Positions 11,545-23,400 of a stretch of 64,000 nt of DNA are shown here, piece after piece (position 1 is the first letter of the stretch; each line of letters opens with the position of its first letter). Source of the stretch: Balamuthia mandrillaris (Eukaryota > Discosea > Longamoebia > Balamuthiidae). Made by a program: the position numbers and the translations under genes. The notes beneath the pieces are model-generated. The model was not told the origin of the DNA. It saw nothing but the letters and a program-made list of their open reading frames with translations, and ran no database searches. The DNA lies in the NCBI GenBank assembly GCA_031835245.1, contig JAVKOQ010000074.1, positions 144,400 through 208,399 of the forward strand, written 5' to 3'.

Positions 11545-12619
11545 TTAATGTTCCACTTCCTTGTCCTTGTTATTAGGAACGTCCACTCTTTTGATCACAA
11601 ATTCATCTCTCGTCATGTTTTCCTCCTCTTTCTCCTCCTCATCTTCCTTCACCTTCTCCTTAAGCTTTCCTTCTCCCTCGTCGCTTTCCTCTTTTGAAGA
11701 AGGATTTCGTGGCAGTCCAAGCGCTGCACGCAGAGCTTTCACCAGATAGAGGTTGGTGTCCTGATTGAGTACAGTGGCGTCCTCTACTTTGATTCTATTC
11801 TCGGTGTCGTTGTGTTGCGAGCAGTGCAAGTAGGAACGCCATGGGTGGCGCTTCATGTCCACAGGAGAAAAGTCTCCAGTGACATCGATGGCTACCACTC
11901 TTCCTTCGCTCAACTCTATGAACGCTTCCAATACTGCCATCACTACCGCAAGTGCAAAAAGAGATGTTAGGCATGTACGGTTGGGCAGAGGGAGGGAGAT
12001 AAACCTTCTCTTCGGAAGAAACGGCCCGAATTCCAGTTTTGCAGAGTATGTGAACGGAGCATGCAATCCTTGTCAAGAGTAATGTAAAGAGGGTATTGCC
12101 GAAGCACTTGTGCATAGGGAGCTAACAACTCTTTCATTCGGTCTTTGCTGCAGCCCACTCTTATATCCTCTAGCACTGGCGCATGATCCACTTTGTCCCA
12201 TTTTGATCCAGCAAATTTTTCTGTTGCTGGAAACATTCTATGGAGACAGAAGAAAAATGAACAACGAGATTGCCAGCCAACAACAGAAATGGAGCAGAGA
12301 CAAAGATGGGCAGGAAAAAGTACTTGATCTTTCCAGAAAGAAGGTCGTTCCAAGGTGTCGTCCGCATGCAAAAGTCATCCTCAAACTCACCAGAAGCTCC
12401 TCCTATATGAAATGCTTGTTGTACTGTTGGAAGGCTGCAAGCGCTATTGTTCAAAATAAACAACCACCACAAACATCAGTTTCATTCGACAAGAGAGAGA
12501 GAACGGGGGAGGAAAAACTCAACTGATTGAACCAACATCCACAGTGGAGACCAGGATAGTATTTGAGGTAGTCTGGATGGTTGTCTAACAGCAGCTTCAC
12601 AAAAAGGTAAGCAGGGAGA

Positions 12620-12664
<45 letters not shown>

Positions 12665-13337
12665 GTGAGACGAGAAACAAGAAGAAAACTGACAAAGGAA
12701 ACGACAACAAAGAAAGATGATGAACGGCAAAGCACACCAGGTTAAAAGGTTCACGAATGCGTCTAATGAGGGCAAGCGACAAGTGATGAAAGTCGTTAGA
12801 GCCATAGAAAGTAATGGAAGGGCCGTGCTCGTTGCTATCCACCGTACCAAACGCCTTATTGAGCTCTCGCTCAAAGCCCCAAAAGTCTCGGAAGGAGCAG
12901 TCCATCCGCAGCGGCACGCACCACTCCTTCAGGTGCAGCACCTTGGGCTTAAACTCCTCGATGAACTGCTTCTGCAGGAGCAGAGCGTCATCCAAGTTGA
13001 TCACGCGAATGTGCAAGTCCCAGCCTTCCGGTCTCCTCCTTTTCCTTGTCTTCTCCTCACTCTCCTCCTCCTCTTGTTGTCCAGAGAGAAGAAGGAGCTT
13101 GTCCCGGTGGGCGCGTGATCTTTGGCGGAGGAGAGCCTCCTGCGGGGAGTAGCCCTCCAGCCGCTCCAACGCCAAGTAGTTGTGGCGGGCGTAGAGCAAG
13201 TAGAGAGCGCCGCCGCAGAGGGCCACCGCGCCCGCTGCCCCCGTGCCCCTCAGCAGCTTACGGAGGGTATCCCCATGCAGCGGGGCGAAGGGCCAGCCGC
13301 CCATCACCGCCACCACCCCCACCATTTGTTCCGTCAT
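11545..13337 (-). CDS. Arginase/deacetylase-fold protein of unknown substrate
   Basis: Five exons (12738-13337, 12524-12594, 12324-12443, 12005-12237, 11545-11942) close in phase on 473 residues. An N-terminal hydrophobic stretch, AGAVALCGGALYLLYA (about residues 35-50), suggests a membrane anchor. Three metal-ligand-like motifs in the order of the ureohydrolase (arginase) superfamily follow: LLLDNHPD, LDKDC with NWNSG after it, and AIDVTGDFSP. HCGCWF and FHIGG lie between them. The family resemblance is to uncharacterised arginase-like proteins, not to true arginases; the substrate cannot be inferred. The C-terminal 60 residues are highly charged (Glu/Lys). The gene converges with RasGEF, 85 bases apart. 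Intron 1 carries a GA repeat that is CT in the transcript. Confidence 0.72.
12622..12661. repeat. (GA)n microsatellite in intron 1 of the arginase-fold gene
   Basis: GA on the + strand and CT in the transcript, about 25 bases upstream of the 3' splice site at 12595. Confidence 0.9.
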
Positions 13338-13435
13338 CTTTTCTTTTCTTTTCTTTTATTTATTTCTTTTCTTTTCTTTTCTTTTCTTTTCTTTATTTTC
13401 TTTTATTTATTTATTTATTTTGTTTTATTATATTT
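13334..13435. repeat. TTTTC / TTTA simple repeats at the start of the arginase-fold gene
   Basis: Interleaved pentamer TTTTC and tetramer TTTA units directly upstream of the ATG at 13337. In the transcript sense this is a purine-rich leader. Confidence 0.85.
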
Positions 13436-13437
13436 TT

Positions 13438-13918
13438 AATCGATTAAAATTGTATTAACTGGTGCACCACAGGTGATGATAGGAAGGTGAAGGGAGGAGG
13501 AGGAAACAGAAGGAAGAACAAAAGAAGAGCTGTGCCAGGCGGCCCCTTTTGTCTCCCGAGCTCAAAGCCACGAGAGAGCACAAGTTAAAAAAAGGGGGGG
13601 GGACCAGAGTGGCGGAGATGCGCACCGAGGGCAAACAACAAAACTGTTGCTTGCCGCTTGCGTGCATCGCGCATTCGATGTGGCATATGTTCTTACCAAC
13701 AAGCCACTATGACTTGATGGCCTTTTTATATGCACAGAAAGAGAAGAGCAAGGAGAAAGAGGGAAGAGAACCAAGAGAGGAGGAAAGAGGGGAGGGGAGA
13801 GAGAAAGGGGAGAAGAGAAGAGACGTATCCAATAGGGGCTTGTTCTATAATTACGATTTTGAATAACAGAGAAAAAATGCATCACCTTTTTACGTTTTGG
13901 TAGTTCATTGAAGCTTGC
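13438..13918. other. Spacer between the arginase-fold start and the RasGAP stop
   Basis: About 480 bases holding the upstream region of the arginase-fold gene and the 3' end of the RasGAP gene. A G7 run lies near 13595 and a GA-rich purine stretch at 13738-13825. No exon was recognised. Confidence 0.4.
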
Positions 13919-16840
13919 TTACTTCTTGCCAAGGAAGAACTTGTTGATAAGGAAGATGGTCATGTTGACGTCCAGAGTGACCTGCTCGAGCTCGAGGTAC
14001 TCCACGCCGTTGTAATGCCTCTCGAGGAGGTCGTCCAATTCGAGGGTCATCTTCTCCACAGAGATGCCAGCAATCTTGGCCACAATGTCAAACATGCCGA
14101 CCTCCTCCGAGGAGATGATAAACTGGGTCTTCTTCCTGCTGATGGCAGGCACCTCTGAGTCCACGATGACGCCCTTCTTAGCGAGATCCTTGTAGCTAAA
14201 CTTGAAGGGACCTACGATGGTCTTGTCGTCGGCGCCCTTCTTCTTCTTCTTCTTGGCCTTCTTGGGCTGGTAGTGCTTCTCGCGGCATTGCTGAAGAACC
14301 TCCTGGTATTGCGCGATCTGGTCGTTCACGTAGGCCTGATGCTTCCTCAGGTTGGCAAGGGTGGCGGTCAGCCTCTCAATCTCTCTCTTTTGTTGCTCGC
14401 GGATGGCGGCTCTGTTGGCAACCTCCAGCGAGATGTCATGCACAAAGCTCTCGTAGCGATCGCTTTTAGAGAGACGGCCCTCCTTCTCCAGCTTGGCGAT
14501 GTTCTCCAGGATCTTGTTGATTTGGTTGGAGAGTTGCTTGTTGTTGGTCTCGCCGGCGAAGCGAATGCCAGACTCCAACACGTCCGTAAGGTGCAGGCGG
14601 TGAATGGAGGTCTCGATGGGGATGGTTCGCAGCACGGGAATGATTAACTCCTTCGTCTCGGCGTACATCCTCTCCACCTCGTCCTCCTCTTCCACCTCCA
14701 CCTTGAAGCGGTTAGAGGTGAGAGTCAGCTGTATTTCGCGGTCGTCAAGGTCATCTATCTCTGGGGGAGCCTCTCCGAGATCCTTTAGAATGACGCGAAG
14801 GTCGTCGTCCTTGTCGGGGGCGAGAGAGTCCAAGTTGTCCAGCAAGAGGTTGTGCACAGAGGAGATTTCATGGAGCGAGATTTGAATGAGGGGCTTGGTC
14901 TTTTGGGTCAGCTCCATGTACTTGTTGACCTGCAAGTAGTCCTCAGGCTCGTCTACCTTGACCAAAGAGTTGAAGTAGTGCTCCACTACGGGCTTGTTCT
15001 TCTCGATGAAGCTGTTCAGGGGCATCATGTACTTCTCTTGCTTGTTGAACAGACGGAAATTGAACAAATTCTGCAATACCTTGCCGACCACTACCAAGTT
15101 CTTACGCACGACAGGATCCAGCTCGCTGTCAACGACGTTGTAGGCGTCGGGGGTCACAATCGCAAGATTGATAAATCTATAGTACACAAAGTAACCGGTA
15201 ACCTTCAACACCTGATCATTGTCCAGTGCCTCACCAAAGCGTTCCTATTTTAAAACATAAACAAACGGGGTTAGCGGCATAATGACTGAAGAGTGAAGAC
15301 GTAGGAGCAGGATAAGAACGTACGATGGACAAATTTTTGATTTGTTTACAAATCCAACGAATACCGTATGGCAAGTTGCCCATGGAGTTAATGACACCAT
15401 CGAGGAAGACTTGGCAAATATCTCTGAGGGCGGTGAGTCTTTGCTTCATGATGGTCTTGACTTGCTGATTGGCCATTGCCTTCTCCTCTGGGATATTCCT
15501 CTCCAAGCTACTCTTTTCACCGGTACGAATCTCCATCTCGTTGATCATGTTTTGGTAGATCTAACAGTGGGGAGATAGTGTAAGTAACCTGCAAACAAGT
15601 GGAAAGCAAAGGTAAAGGGTAGAATAGGATTACGCACCAACAAGGGGTGAAGCTCGAGGTTAAGATCAGCCTTCTCCATGACCGTCTTCAAGAGAGGGCC
15701 AAGAGTGGTTTTGAGGTACTCCAGACCGAGTTTCCTACGGTTGTAGGTGATAACCATCTTGGGTACTACTGTGTTGGCCTTCAAGAAGTCGGAAAGGGCC
15801 TTGATGTTACTGATTTCGTTTTTAATGGCAAGCTGGAAGAGCTTGAGAATAAGGAACTCTTCTCTGGGCGAGAAGGCGTCTCCGTAAAGGGTAAGGATGG
15901 TTGTGTCCAAGAATGAGTCCATCTGCTCGGGCTGAACGCGGTAGACGCACTTAGCGAGGTATCGTGGTTCAGTCTGCAACAGATAGAACAGTTCCTGGTA
16001 GTATTCCAGCTTTCGCGGGTCTTTTTTGAGGTCGAACACCTCCCTTTCTTCTCCTTCCTGTCCCTTCTTCTTTTTCTTCTTCTTTTTCTCCATTCCCTCC
16101 AAGACATCCTATTGGTGTTGTTGGGATAACAATAAAATGGTAAGCAAGTCGAGAGAGCAAGGAAGAACAAAGAGTACAAGTGTCTCTGAAGTAAACTAAC
16201 CATAAGCGTTGTCCGGTTCTTGATCAACAGACCAATCCTCTTGTCCAACTTCTGAAGGTCTCTGTCGAGCACGTGGTTCCTACGGATTTCGATAACCAGT
16301 TGCCTCTTCAACTCTTGAATCTCTGTAATTTGCAAGAGAGGGAGAAGAGGTTACGGTAGGTTCACCGATAAAATCTCACAACAAACAAAAAAAAGTACCA
16401 GAGATCCAGTCGCCATCTTCTCCTTCAGGTTGGGACTGAAGCACCTCTTGGATTTCGGTAACGCTGAGCTTGCCTCTTCGCTTTCTGTCCTCGTTCTTCT
16501 CCGTTCTCCACAGTTCAAGAGCCTTCTGTTCCTTGAGGAACTTCCAGCGAACCATCTTGGCCAACAACACTCTTGCCTCCAGCAAAAGCAGCTGACAGTC
16601 GGTCTGTTTGGCGAGGAGAGCGGCCTCGGGGTCTGCCTCCCAGTCGACCACAGAGGTCTGCACGATGGCCTCCGCAGGGACTGGAGGAGCCACGGGCTTT
16701 GAGGCCGAGGCAGAGGAGGAGCCTCCAGAGGACTTCTTTTCCTTTTCCTTTCCATGCTCTGCCTTTCGCTTCCCAGAAGCGGTAGCGGAATCCTTACCGC
16801 TCCTGGATTTTGAGCTCTTGCTCTTACTTGGGGCACTCAT
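13919..16840 (-). CDS. IQGAP-like RasGAP-domain protein (GAPA/RgaA type)
   Basis: Five exons (16399-16840, 16201-16322, 15638-16108, 15324-15560, 13919-15244) close in phase on 865 residues. After a Ser/Lys-rich head come a coiled region and a RasGAP domain: FDLKKDPRKLEYYQELFYLL, then FLDTTILTLYGDAFSPREEFLILKLF, then the segment VLKVTGYFVYYRFINLAIVTPDAY. The C-terminal half has the RasGAP-C region of IQGAPs with a long coiled coil and a final block, GMFDIVAKIAGISVEKMTLELDDLL. There is no calponin-homology domain, WW domain or IQ motif, which matches the short Dictyostelium IQGAP-related proteins that bind Rac and cortexillin in cytokinesis and cortex control. Such domains usually bind Rac/Cdc42 rather than stimulate Ras GTPase. 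The partner here is inferred. Confidence 0.9.
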
Positions 16841-17282
16841 GTTATCACTGTGCGTTTGCAGGAATCAAAGGTCGTATCCTGTTTTTTTTTTTTGTAACAG
16901 AAAAACAAAAAAAACAAATAAATAAGCGATCTACGTTTAAAAAAAACAACAACCACACATCACCAATCTAGAGAAAGAAAAGAGAGAAGGAAATCACATT
17001 CTAACGTACCAAAAAAAAAAACAACGATCAATCCCCACTCCCTGCACCACCAGTGGCCGCTAATTTATTTATTTTTTCACCGGCGAAACTCTTGCGCGCA
17101 GCGCCGCCTACTCTCCTCTTCCCCCTTTTTTTTTGGGCTTGTCGACAATCTTCTAAAAAAAGAAATTATGACCCTAATATGTCGGGCACCTAAAACCCCG
17201 AACTCCAATCATAAGACAGCCATGACGTGGACCAATCAAAGCAATTTATGAGGCAATTAAGTTTAGCATGAGGGGTAATTTT
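16841..17282. promoter_or_regulatory. RasGAP upstream region with TTGTCGACAA and CCAAT boxes
   Basis: About 440 bases between the ECD stop and the RasGAP start. The perfect palindrome TTGTCGACAA is at 17139-17148, about 300 bases upstream of the RasGAP ATG. CCAAT occurs on the + strand near 17205 and 17231. The rest is A-rich leader sequence. Confidence 0.45.
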
Positions 17283-19935
17283 TTAGGACTCGGATAATTC
17301 GCCCAAGAGATTGGAGAAAGGGCCGGGGAGGCCCTGCTGCGCGTCGATCGACTCCAGCAGGTTCTTCACGAGGTTAAAGTCCACGTCCACGGGGCGCAAG
17401 CTTTCTTCCGAATCAGCGGACCCGCCTCCTGTTTCACCCGCATCGAGGACTTTCTCAAAGTCCTCTGCCAGCTTGGTTTGCCGCAATTCCTCGTCCATTT
17501 GAGCCATGAACTGTCGCGTACTGAAGTTGGTGTCTTCCGTTTCTTCTTCGGAAGCTTCTTCATCCTCTTCGCCCAGTGCAAAGAAATCTTCCGGCTCTTC
17601 GTCCGAGCTCTCCCCATAGTCCATGTTGGTAGCTTCTACATCCAGCGCCTTTTGCATAACATCTATAAACTTGCCATAGTCCAGGTCAAATTCTTTGTCC
17701 ACCTCGGTGAGGTCTGTTGGAAACTCGGCTCCTTCGTAGTCCGAAATATGTTGCACGAACGATTTCATTCCGCCGACTACGCGTTGCAAAGACTCAAGAT
17801 CCAACGCCTTGCCCTTGTCCCCTTTTGTTGCAGTTTGTTTCCGTCCTTGTACATCCTTCTCCAACTTCATCTCCTCTTCTCTCTGTTTGGCCCGTCTAAG
17901 TCTTTTCTTCTCTTCGTAGTCTTCCAATTCTTGTTGCTTCTTTTTAAGCAGTTGGTCGACTTCCTCTGGTGTCACGCGCATCCAAGAAGTATCGTCATCA
18001 TCAGTGAGTTCAGAGGTGAACGTGGCTGCAAAAGAAGTTCGCTTCCCTTCTTTATCAACATCCATTAAGGTATACTCTACTCGGGAGAGCAACTCGTGCA
18101 GCCGTACCACCGGGCCGTGTACCTCTTCCTCCAAGCTCTCGCCAGTTTCTAACTCCTCGTCAAAGTTTTGGTCTCCTTCGCCAAACTTGATCTCTAGAAA
18201 CTTTTGTTTGGCCACTTCTTCTCGGGCTCGATACCCCTTAGAACCTGGAAGTTGATCTTGAAAATAGTTAAGTTTTTCTAAGCTTTGTTTGTATGTCTTC
18301 CAATCTTTATCCGAAGAAAAAGGATAAGCCTGGTTGTGTGGAAAACATGTTAGCTTCATACATGTCAAGAACTTCACCTTTAAAAGAGTACAGTTCAACC
18401 AACCTTAATTTCGGGAAGTTCTTGTGTCGTATTGTCTTTCACTCTATTTCTTTTCTCTGAGTGATACAGCATTTCAAATCCACATGCCTGGACATGGTAA
18501 AACCACATTAGAACAACGTTCATTTAGATAGCAGAGAGATTAGGATGAGGGATAAAGGAATGAGCGTAGTATTCGTACCACTTTCATACCAAGCTCTATG
18601 GCAGCGTAATCTGGATGTGTTTCAGGAGGCAGCTGGAAACACTTAGGCGGAAAGAACTGTTGGGAGGTTACCTGAGCGTATAGACATTTTGTGAAGCGGA
18701 CCATTGTCATAATGTAGCCTTTGCCACGACAGCTCCTATCTGGCTGAATGCTAGAGACTTGTTTCTTTGTAACATAATCTCCCACTATGTTGCCGCAGAC
18801 TCGCTCCATCTTGGAGCTCACAAACATGTCGTCCATGTCGCGATAGTAAAATGCTCTAACGATCGGGGCTATCAGCTGCGGGCATTGACGCAACAACAGA
18901 GCAACCTCCACTGGAACGTAGCATCGAGCTCTATGCACCTCGTGGCATTTTGCTGGATAACTAACAGATAAGATAAGATAAGATAAGAAGGAAATTAACA
19001 TACCACAGACAGTGGAACCAGTAGCAATATACGTACTCTTCTAATCGCTTAGCTATCACCGCTTGAACTTCAGGACTGGCAACAGTGTTGACGGACAAGG
19101 CAGGATCGCCTATAAGTCTCAATGCCGTTGGTATGCTCTTTAGGATGGTTGGGATGATTGGAAGTTGCGCCGGCGTCTTGGGCAACGGGATTATGTGCAA
19201 TTGACCTCTTCTGATCCACACCTGGTTCCTTAAGTTAAAACCCATGTTTCCAACAATTGACATTGCGAAGAGAAGAAAGAAAGAAACGACAAGAAAGAAA
19301 GAAAGAGAGAAACGACAAGAAACGACAAGAAAGAAGGAAGAGAAGAAAAGTAAGAACAATGCGAATGAAGAAGATTCAAACAGAAGAGAAAAAACAAACA
19401 AACAAAGAGAAGAGGTTACCCTGTTTTCAGAGTTTTCAGGTTTGAGCCAAGAAGGAATGGTCATGGCTGCTTCGATGAGAAGGAAATAACCATCGTTATC
19501 CACCACACTGCATTCATATAAAGCCTGGTTGGTTTTGCTACGAAAAAAAAATGAGGCGAGAAAAACAAAAACAAACCTGATGATAGTGTTGGGAAACCGT
19601 TTGGAGACTTCGTAGAGCAGGAACACTATCATCCACTCATCTTCTATGTTGTCTCCAAACTTGGTCCTGCCGTGGAGGTGGGCGACATCTTGAGCGCCCG
19701 CCCCCTTGTGAACGCGCAGATGGAAGGGTTGGTGCTGCCAGATGTGCGCGGCGGTGAAAGGGGAGAGAAAGTCAAGAATCTGGGCGCGCAGGTCCGCCAG
19801 CCGCTGCGTGGAGGGCGCTTCCTCCTCAGGCTCCCAAAGGTAGATGCGGTATTCCACCCAATCCTCCTCCTCCCGCTCTCCTTGAGACCCTCTCCACGTT
19901 CCTCCTTCTTGTGCCCACGGACTTGCTCCGTGCAT
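17283..19935 (-). CDS. ECD: Ecdysoneless / SGT1 homolog
   Basis: Conserved eukaryotic protein linked to PRP8/U5 snRNP function, transcription and cell-cycle control. Six exons (19577-19935, 19430-19538, 19221-19037, 18960-18579, 18487-18404, 18329-17283) close in phase on 721 residues, near the usual 600-700. Recognisable blocks are VEYRIYLWEPEE, FGDNIEDEWMIVFLLYEVSKRFP, PENSENRVWIRRGQLHIIPL, HRARCYVPVEVALLL, PPETHPDYAAIELGMKVACGFEML and DDDDTSWMRVTPEEVDQLL. The C-terminal third is acidic (Asp/Glu/Ser), as in the family. A stretch of about 45 residues near 18700-18790 (VCGNIVGDYV onward) aligns poorly with the family and could hide one more intron. The start at 19935 is chosen because the family begins shortly before VEYRIYLW. 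Confidence 0.9.
18964..18985. repeat. Short (GATAA)n repeat in an ECD intron
   Basis: Four tandem AGATA units next to the 3' splice site at 18961; in the transcript they read CTTAT, pyrimidine-rich. Confidence 0.75.
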
Positions 19936-19948
19936 TGTTCGTTTTGTC

Positions 19949-19951
<3 letters not shown>

Positions 19952-20023
<72 letters not shown>

Positions 20024-20030
20024 CCTCCCC
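19952..20030. repeat. (CT)n microsatellite in the ECD upstream region
   Basis: CT on the + strand followed by CCCT units, just upstream of the ECD start. Here the ECD transcript sense would be GA, unlike the intronic repeats elsewhere in the window. It lies between the divergent ECD and kinase genes. Confidence 0.9.
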
Positions 20031-20423
20031 TTTTGCTTTCTCGGCTCTTTTTCCTTTGTTGAATTCCTGAAATACCATTCATACTTTCCGCGCTTCGCGT
20101 TCCTATGATTTTTTGCATGGTTGGCATTCCGAGATCCAAAAAGCCCCAAAAATAAGCAATTATCGCTGCTGCTGCGCCGAAGAAGGAAGAGAGCGACACA
20201 AGCGGCCGTGTGCCCCAAAGCCCTGCGCTACGAGGAGGTTCAGCGGGGCCGTTGTTCCTCCTCCTCCTCGTCTTTGTTCGCGTTTTTTCATTCCTCGTGA
20301 CGCTGCGACGCATTGTCCAGGTTTGAAAGTCACCACAGCAGCAACATAGGCCTTTTTTTTTTGTAAAAACCGCACGGCTATTTGTGGTGTGCTTCGTTCT
20401 GCTGGCTCTACCTCTTCTTTGGG

Positions 20424-23400
20424 ATGGCATCTCACCTGAAACGACTCAAAGGTTCCATCAACAAGGGAACCAAAGAGGGGAGCTCCCCTTCCTCCTCCTC
20501 CAAACCCAATCCTCCCTCCACTGACAAGGTAAGCAACCAAGGAATAATTACAATCGGCTGTTACTTTTTTTTTCCTCTTCTTCGTTTTTTAATCGACTAT
20601 TTTTTTCTCTTTAAAAAAACCTAATCAAATAGGTGCGTTTGAAGTGCTACTACAACGGAGAGATTACAGTCTTGGTGGTGGGGTTGGACATAAAGTATGC
20701 TTCCCTCAGGAAAAAAATCCAAGACACGTTTGGCAGGGGAGTCATCATCTACCAATACGAGGACCACGAGGGAGACAGGGTCACCGTTCACTCCAAGCAG
20801 GACATCAAGGAGGCTTTTGGCATTTATGAGCGGCTGCTAGTCAAGCGAGGCAAGAAGCAGGGCTACGAGCCCTACTTGAAGGTCTTTCTGGCCCAGCGTA
20901 ACGGCACCGCGCCAGCTCTTTCTTCCTCTTCCCTAGCCTCCTCTTCCTCCTCCTCTTCCTCTACTGCTCAGCAACAAAGTACACCGGCAAACCCAACCGC
21001 ACCTTCTTCGTTATACTCTTCTAGCCACAGTAACAACATTTCCGAAAAGCGCCTCTCTTCTGACTTTGTTGCCAACGATACGGGTTTGGACATTGTCAAG
21101 ACGGGAAGCCCACCCACTCCAACCATGACGGATCATACAAAGAAAAGTAAAAAGGGCAAGGTGCGACGGCTGACCCCTTCGCTATCCAAGGTCAAGGACA
21201 AGGAAAGCGCAAATAGTAACAACAGTTTAGGCAGCAAGTCTCCACAACAGTCAAGAAGCAGCAAATTGCCAAAGAGGAAGAAGTCCTCTCTCACCAAACA
21301 AAAGCCCAGACTTACTGTACAAACGGACTTTTCTGTCTACGGGGAAGGGAGCCAAGACAGTCTGGCAGCCCAATTAGGAAGAGCGGACTGGGAATCGGAC
21401 CCAAAGATTCTTTCTCGGAACTACACGCCTTCCAAGTCCGCTCTGCGAACTCCTCCTTTCCTCGAGGCCAGTGACTTTCCTTCTGGAGAGTTTGTTGTGC
21501 CAGCAGATCACAGCCACCGCCTTTCTCCCCCCTCAATTTCTTCCTCCTCTCCTTCATCCCTGTTTCCACCCTCTCCGGCCTTGCGGCAATCCTCTCAACC
21601 ACCCGCTTTGTCCTCTCCCGACAGCCATCTTCCTCCAACCCTCTTTCCAGTAACTGTAAACACCATCTCCGCAGACACTTTACTAACCGATCTGCACGTT
21701 GTTGAGCCACCGCCCCTTACCGCCCCTACCAGCCATCTTCCTAGTCTGTACCTGCCCTCTCCACCTCTCTCTGGCCCCTCTTCTTACAACCAAAGTTCTG
21801 TGTTAGTACCTCCATCTCCTTCTTCTCCTCGATTATCCTTGTCCAAAAAGAACAGACGAGCAAACCCAGACCCACCGCCATTGAATTCTCCTACCAGCCA
21901 CCTGCCCTCTCGAGCCCTCTCTCCATCTTCTTTATCGGAAATGCTGCTTTTCACCTCGGCTCCAGATACATTGCCACCGAAAGAAGAGGAAGCTGCTCTT
22001 CCCCCGATTCACACCCCAACACATCTGTCTGAAGCTGAAGACAGCGAGACCGCTGATGCTAACGGCCATTATCACAACTACGAAAGCACGGATGAGTACG
22101 AGGAAGAAGATGAGAGTGACTATACTGGAGAAAGCGAAGAGGAGGAAGGTAACGATGACGAAGACATTGATGAGGATGAAGTTGAGGATAAAGATGAAGA
22201 GGAGGAGGAGGAGGAGGGAAAAGATTCTCCCCCTGATTCTGATTCTGAGTATGAAGATGAACGCGCATTACTTCGCTCAAAACCCTCTATTCGCCGAAAG
22301 AACTCCAAAAACAGAAAAAGTTCAAGGCTAAAAGGGAAACCTCTACAACAGCACTCCGGAGGTAATGGTCTACGGAAAAACACAACTACAAATTCAAGTC
22401 TCCAGAGATTACGGACGTCCTCTTCGGACGACCCGCTCTACCAACTTCAGCAAGCCGCAGTGCAGCGAGTGGCACCTTGTGATTGGTCCAAGGTTCGGTG
22501 GCAAAGAGGACCGTTGATCGCGCGCGGAGGATTCGGTGATGTATATATGGGATTTAAGGATGGCCAGTTCTTTGCCATCAAACAGATCGAACTGCAGCGT
22601 GCTGACGGGAAGTTCCTGGCCGCCATCCAACAAGAAATAGAAGTGATGAAGACCTTGAATCATCCGAACATTGTTAGGTACTTGGGCACATTGCAGCAAG
22701 ACAAGTTCATGAACATATTCCTGGAGTATGTAGCTTTTTATTCTCCATTCTTTCTTTGTGTTTATGCTTACTTTAAAATAGATTCATTCCGGGAGGCTCG
22801 TTACAAACCCTCATCTCCCGATTTGGTGCCTTGAATGAACGCACCATACGTATTTACACTCGTCAAGTTTTACTTGGCTTGGCTTACCTGCATGACAACA
22901 ACATTGTTCACAGAGGTAGCATTCCTTTTTTCTTTTTTTCTTTTTTTTTTTTCGCATTAATTGCTTCTTCCCACTAAAACGTATGTGTACATCAGATATT
23001 AAAGGTGCAAACATATTGGTTGATTTGGAGGGTAGAGCCAAACTTGCCGACTTTGGATGCTCAAAGAAGCTGGAAGGAGATCGTTTAGGCATTAACAAAA
23101 CCATTCTAGGAACCCCTTGGTGGATGGCTCCTGAAGTCATACGACAGTCTGGCCATGGCAGGTTAGTTGTTTTCATTTAACGCCATTTGTAAGGAAAAAA
23201 ACTCTAAGACGAACAAATGCCAAAACAAAGTCCTGCTGACATTTGGTCACTTGGATGCACGGTGGTGGAAATGGCAACGTCAAAACCTCCATGGTCTGAG
23301 TGCACCACTGTGGTTGCTGCTTTATGGAAGATTAGCTCCTCCGATAAGTTACCTGAAATACCTTCCAATCTTTCTGACGACGCGAAAAACTTTTTGCAAG

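Noticed and set aside
11545-13337. Calling this gene a true arginase or agmatinase
   Set aside because: Only the metal-ligand order is shared; substrate-loop motifs of those enzymes are not seen.
14273-14647. Antisense open frame inside the RasGAP gene
   Set aside because: It is a Leu/Val-rich shadow of the Glu/Lys-rich coiled coil encoded on the other strand.
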